Part shown: piece by piece, positions 62,206 through 64,000 of the stretch
Position numbering within the stretch: position 1 is the first letter of the stretch
Layout of the letters: every line of letters begins with the position of its first letter
Origin: CAWDVH01 sp963805705
GTDB taxonomy: Bacteria; Actinomycetota; Actinomycetes; Streptosporangiales; Streptosporangiaceae
Reading direction: 5' to 3'
Assembly: GCA_963805705.1 (NCBI GenBank)
Contig: CAWDVH010000004.1
Coordinates: 124,001 to 188,000, forward strand
DNA: 64,000 nucleotides
Made by a program: the position numbers and the translations under genes
Notes under the pieces: model-generated
The model's input: the letters and a program-made list of their open reading frames with translations, nothing else
Told to the model about the DNA's origin: nothing
Database searches by the model: none

Positions 62206-63066
62206 ATGAGCAAGGCCCTGGATGCCGTGGTGGCGCTGCTTGACCTGGAGCAGATCGAGGTCAACATCTTCCGTGGCCGCAGTCCCGAGGGCGAGCGGCG
62301 GCAGCGGGTATTCGGCGGCCAGGTGGCGAGCCAGGCCCTGGTCGCCGCGGGCCGCACCGTCCCGGCCGACCGTCCGGTGCATTCGCTGCACGCCTACTTC
62401 ATCCGGCCGGGGGATCCGACTGTCCCGATCATCTACCTGGTCGAGCGGGTGCGCGACGGACGCTCGTTCACGACCCGGCGGGTGTCGGGGGTCCAGCACG
62501 GGGAAACGATCTTCACGCTGTCCGCGTCGTTCCATCACGCTGAGCCCGGCGTGTCGCACGCCGATCCGATGCCCGATGTCCCGGCACCGGAGGACCTGCC
62601 GACGACCGCGGAGCGGATGGCCAGGCTGTTCGGCGATTCGGCCCGCGAGTACTACACCAGCAATCCCATCGACATCCGGCACGTCGGCCCGCTGACCTTC
62701 GAGGTCACGAAGGATCCGTCACTGCGCACCACCCGCAACCTGGTGTGGCTCCGCGCGGACGGCGAACTGCCCGACGACCCGCTGCTGCACGTCTGCATCA
62801 TGACCTATGCGTCCGACATGACACTGCTGGACTCGGTCATGCTGGCGCACGGGCTGTCCTGGGCGGACGGGACCACGAAGGGCGCCAGCCTGGACCACGC
62901 GATGTGGTTCCACCGCCTGTTCCGGGCCGACCGGTGGCTGCTGTATTCGCAGGAGTCGCCTGCGGCCGGCGGAGCCAGAGGCCTGGCGCGGGGCGAGCTC
63001 TTTACCAGAGAAGGCGATCTGGTGGTGTCCGTGGTGCAGGAGGGGCTTATCCGGACGCAGATGTGA
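62206..63066 (+). CDS. tesB: Acyl-CoA thioesterase II
   Basis: 286 residues forming two hot-dog folds: FRGRSPEGERRQRVFGGQVA, SQALVAAGRTVP, LHAYFIRPGDPTVPIIYLVE, and RTTRNLVWLRADG with MTYASDMTLLDSVML in the second half. SLDHAMWFHRLFRADRWLLY and EGDLVVSVVQEGLIR are TesB signatures. It hydrolyses acyl-CoAs to free acids in the cytosol. TesB is often near uvrD2/whiB7 in actinobacteria. Confidence 0.94.
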   Translation: MSKALDAVVALLDLEQIEVNIFRGRSPEGERRQRVFGGQVASQALVAAGRTVPADRPVHSLHAYFIRPGDPTVPIIYLVERVRDGRSFTTRRVSGVQHGETIFTLSASFHHAEPGVSHADPMPDVPAPEDLPTTAERMARLFGDSAREYYTSNPIDIRHVGPLTFEVTKDPSLRTTRNLVWLRADGELPDDPLLHVCIMTYASDMTLLDSVMLAHGLSWADGTTKGASLDHAMWFHRLFRADRWLLYSQESPAAGGARGLARGELFTREGDLVVSVVQEGLIRTQM

Positions 63067-63107
63067 CCTGCGAGGATATCTTCCTGATAACCGTCTGGGC
63101 ACGGGGC

Positions 63108-63147
63108 GGAAAAAGAGTTGCTCTGTTACTAGGCGCCTGCGTAGGGT
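63108..63147 (+). promoter_or_regulatory. WhiB7-type autoregulated promoter
   Basis: An A-rich element GGAAAAAGAG (63108-63117) abuts a -35 TTGCTC (63118-63123). After exactly 18 bases comes a -10 TAGGGT (63142-63147). Known WhiB7-dependent promoters carry an AT-rich block next to the -35, bound by the AT-hook, so this fits autoregulation of whiB7. Confidence 0.7.
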
Positions 63148-63196
63148 TCTAGCATGTCCGCAGCCCACTGACGACGAAACGGAAGGAGGTACCGAA

Positions 63197-63472
63197 ATGC
63201 TGAACATTTTCTCGAACGCTGAGTCTGCCGCTGACCAGCGCGCAGGTTTTGCCCTGGGTGCCTTCGTGCCGTGGAGCGTCGGGGCCGTTTGGCCGGACGG
63301 CACAAGGGCGATCGTGCGCCCGCGCCCGGCCAGCACGGCTACGGCCAGCACGGCCGGCCTGGTTCAGCCGTTCGGGCCGCAGAGCCCCTGTGAGAAGTAC
63401 GCGCACATGACCCACATCGTCACCGGTGGTGGCGATGCTTTGGGTCCGCATCCGGCGAGGGATCCGGTCTAG
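63197..63472 (+). CDS. Upstream ORF in the whiB7 leader
   Basis: 91 codons starting MLNIFSNAESAADQRAGFAL with a near-perfect Shine-Dalgarno AAGGAGGT six bases before the ATG, the best in the window. The peptide has no domain and is low-complexity after residue 40, so its translation, not its product, is probably what matters. It ends 24 bases before an intrinsic terminator. Segment GGGTCCGC in its last codons (63442-63449) is complementary to the terminator arm. In mycobacteria and streptomycetes the whiB7/wblC leader also has an upstream ORF and a terminator. Confidence 0.7.
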   Translation: MLNIFSNAESAADQRAGFALGAFVPWSVGAVWPDGTRAIVRPRPASTATASTAGLVQPFGPQSPCEKYAHMTHIVTGGGDALGPHPARDPV

Positions 63473-63496
63473 AACGACCGGCCTGATCCCCCTCGA

Positions 63497-63531
63497 GGCC
63501 GCGGACCCGAAATCGGGTTCGCGGCCTTTGT
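63497..63531 (+). terminator. Intrinsic terminator/attenuator in the whiB7 leader
   Basis: Arms 63497-63510 and 63513-63526 form a 14-base stem (one G-T wobble) with a tight AA centre, followed by TTTGTC. It lies between the upstream ORF and whiB7. CGGCCT (63478-63483) pairs with AGGCCG (63496-63501), and GGGTCCGC (63442-63449) pairs with GCGGACCC (63501-63508). Both would block the left arm, so alternative antiterminator folds exist. Confidence 0.85.
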
Positions 63532-63601
63532 CATGCGAGGCCACCGTTTTGTCAGACGTGTGAGAGACCGTAGGACGAGTAGATGAGAGGGGTTGGCACC
63601 G

Positions 63602-63979
63602 ATGCACTGGCCCGGAACCACCGCCGTGTTGGAGGGCCCGGCGGGGTTTGAGGCAGGGTTTGATGCTCAGTCCGCGCTCGCGGGGACTATAACCGGCTCT
63701 GCGGCCGCGGCCGTCCCGACAGCGATGGCCGCGGTTCCCAGCGGCCGTGACCTGCCATGCGGGGACGATCCGGAGTTGTTCTTCGCAGAGTCTCCGCAGG
63801 ACGTCGAGTACGCCAAGTCGCTGTGCCTGGACTGCCCGGCGCGGATCGCCTGCCTGGCGGGAGCGGTCGAGCGCAGGGAGCCCTGGGGCGTCTGGGGCGG
63901 CGAGCTGTTCTTGCGCGGCGAGGTCGTTCCGCGCAAGCGCCCGCGGGGTCGTCCTCGCAAGACCGATGTAGCGGCCTGA
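63602..63979 (+). CDS. whiB7: WhiB7/WblC-type antibiotic-response transcription factor
   Basis: 125 residues. The [4Fe-4S] cysteines are C53 (DLPCGDDPELFF), C75, C78 (LCLDCPARIAC) and C84; the G-turn is EPWGVWGGELF (93-103). The C-terminal AT-hook RPRGRPRK (113-120) is the hallmark separating WhiB7 from other WhiB proteins. WhiB7 binds the primary sigma factor and activates resistance genes when translation is inhibited. The N-terminal ~48 residues are variable. ATG 63602 has GAGAGGGG upstream; TTG 63593 is an alternative. Confidence 0.95.
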   Translation: MHWPGTTAVLEGPAGFEAGFDAQSALAGTITGSAAAAVPTAMAAVPSGRDLPCGDDPELFFAESPQDVEYAKSLCLDCPARIACLAGAVERREPWGVWGGELFLRGEVVPRKRPRGRPRKTDVAA

Positions 63980-64000
63980 CCGGGCCGCTGGCGCTCAGGC

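Overview
The window reads as the chromosome of a high-GC, spore-forming-type actinomycete. It carries an iron-sulfur WhiB7-type regulator with a C-terminal AT-hook, a mycoredoxin next to a UvrD2-like helicase, an ANTAR regulator, DUF1707 and DUF6542 proteins, and a SARP regulator. GTG starts, 1-4 base start/stop overlaps and probable leaderless starts are common. The order and families are reminiscent of Streptosporangiales or related lineages, but I cannot place the genus from sequence alone.

Layout. (1) 1-6 kb: partial MFS exporter, DUF1707 protein, class II fructose-bisphosphatase (glpX), TetR regulator, xseB, and a membrane acyltransferase with an SGNH domain. (2) 6-13 kb: a sugar block (HAD phosphatase, enolase-superfamily dehydratase, galT, frameshifted galK, alpha/beta hydrolase, IlvD/Edd sugar-acid dehydratase). 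It lies between xseB and xseA, which are usually neighbours. (3) 13-19 kb: housekeeping xseA, ispH, DUF6542, rmuC, ychF. (4) 18.8-22.3 kb: a large XRE/NB-ARC/TPR regulator, a tiny basic protein and a TetR remnant. (5) 22.5-33.7 kb: a pentose regulon with a lipoprotein/permease/ATPase importer, araA-araD-araB, a LacI-family repressor, xylB and xylA. Palindromic TGTTAGCGCTAACA-type sites lie upstream of the importer and over the first codons of araB. (6) 33.7-37.2 kb: CapA-like protein and an S9 oligopeptidase. (7) 37.7-48.1 kb: a compact type IV secretion-like operon (TcpC-like protein, small membrane protein, TcpE-like protein fused to a ParA-like domain, VirB4-like ATPase, polytopic VirB6-like protein, one-TM accessory protein, SLT-NlpC/P60 wall hydrolase), with no relaxase, coupling protein or integrase visible. 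(8) 48.1-56.9 kb: a histidine-kinase remnant, a short SARP, a small protein and two very large translationally coupled proteins of unknown family. (9) 57-64 kb: methyltransferase, acyl-CoA dehydrogenase, ANTAR protein, mycoredoxin, UvrD2-like helicase, acyl-CoA thioesterase II, then whiB7 behind a leader with an upstream ORF and an intrinsic terminator.

How the parts work together. Region 5 would import pentoses and convert L-arabinose (araA, araB, araD) and D-xylose (xylA, xylB) to xylulose-5-phosphate, under one LacI-type repressor. Region 7 is probably an envelope-spanning secretion or conjugation machine. The end of the window looks like a classic attenuator-controlled antibiotic-response switch. 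Four single-base frame breaks, all in short G runs, affect galK, the VirB6-like gene (twice) and the first giant gene. They may be sequencing errors or real lesions.

The most novel content is the SARP/small protein/two-giant-protein cassette at 48.4-56.9 kb.
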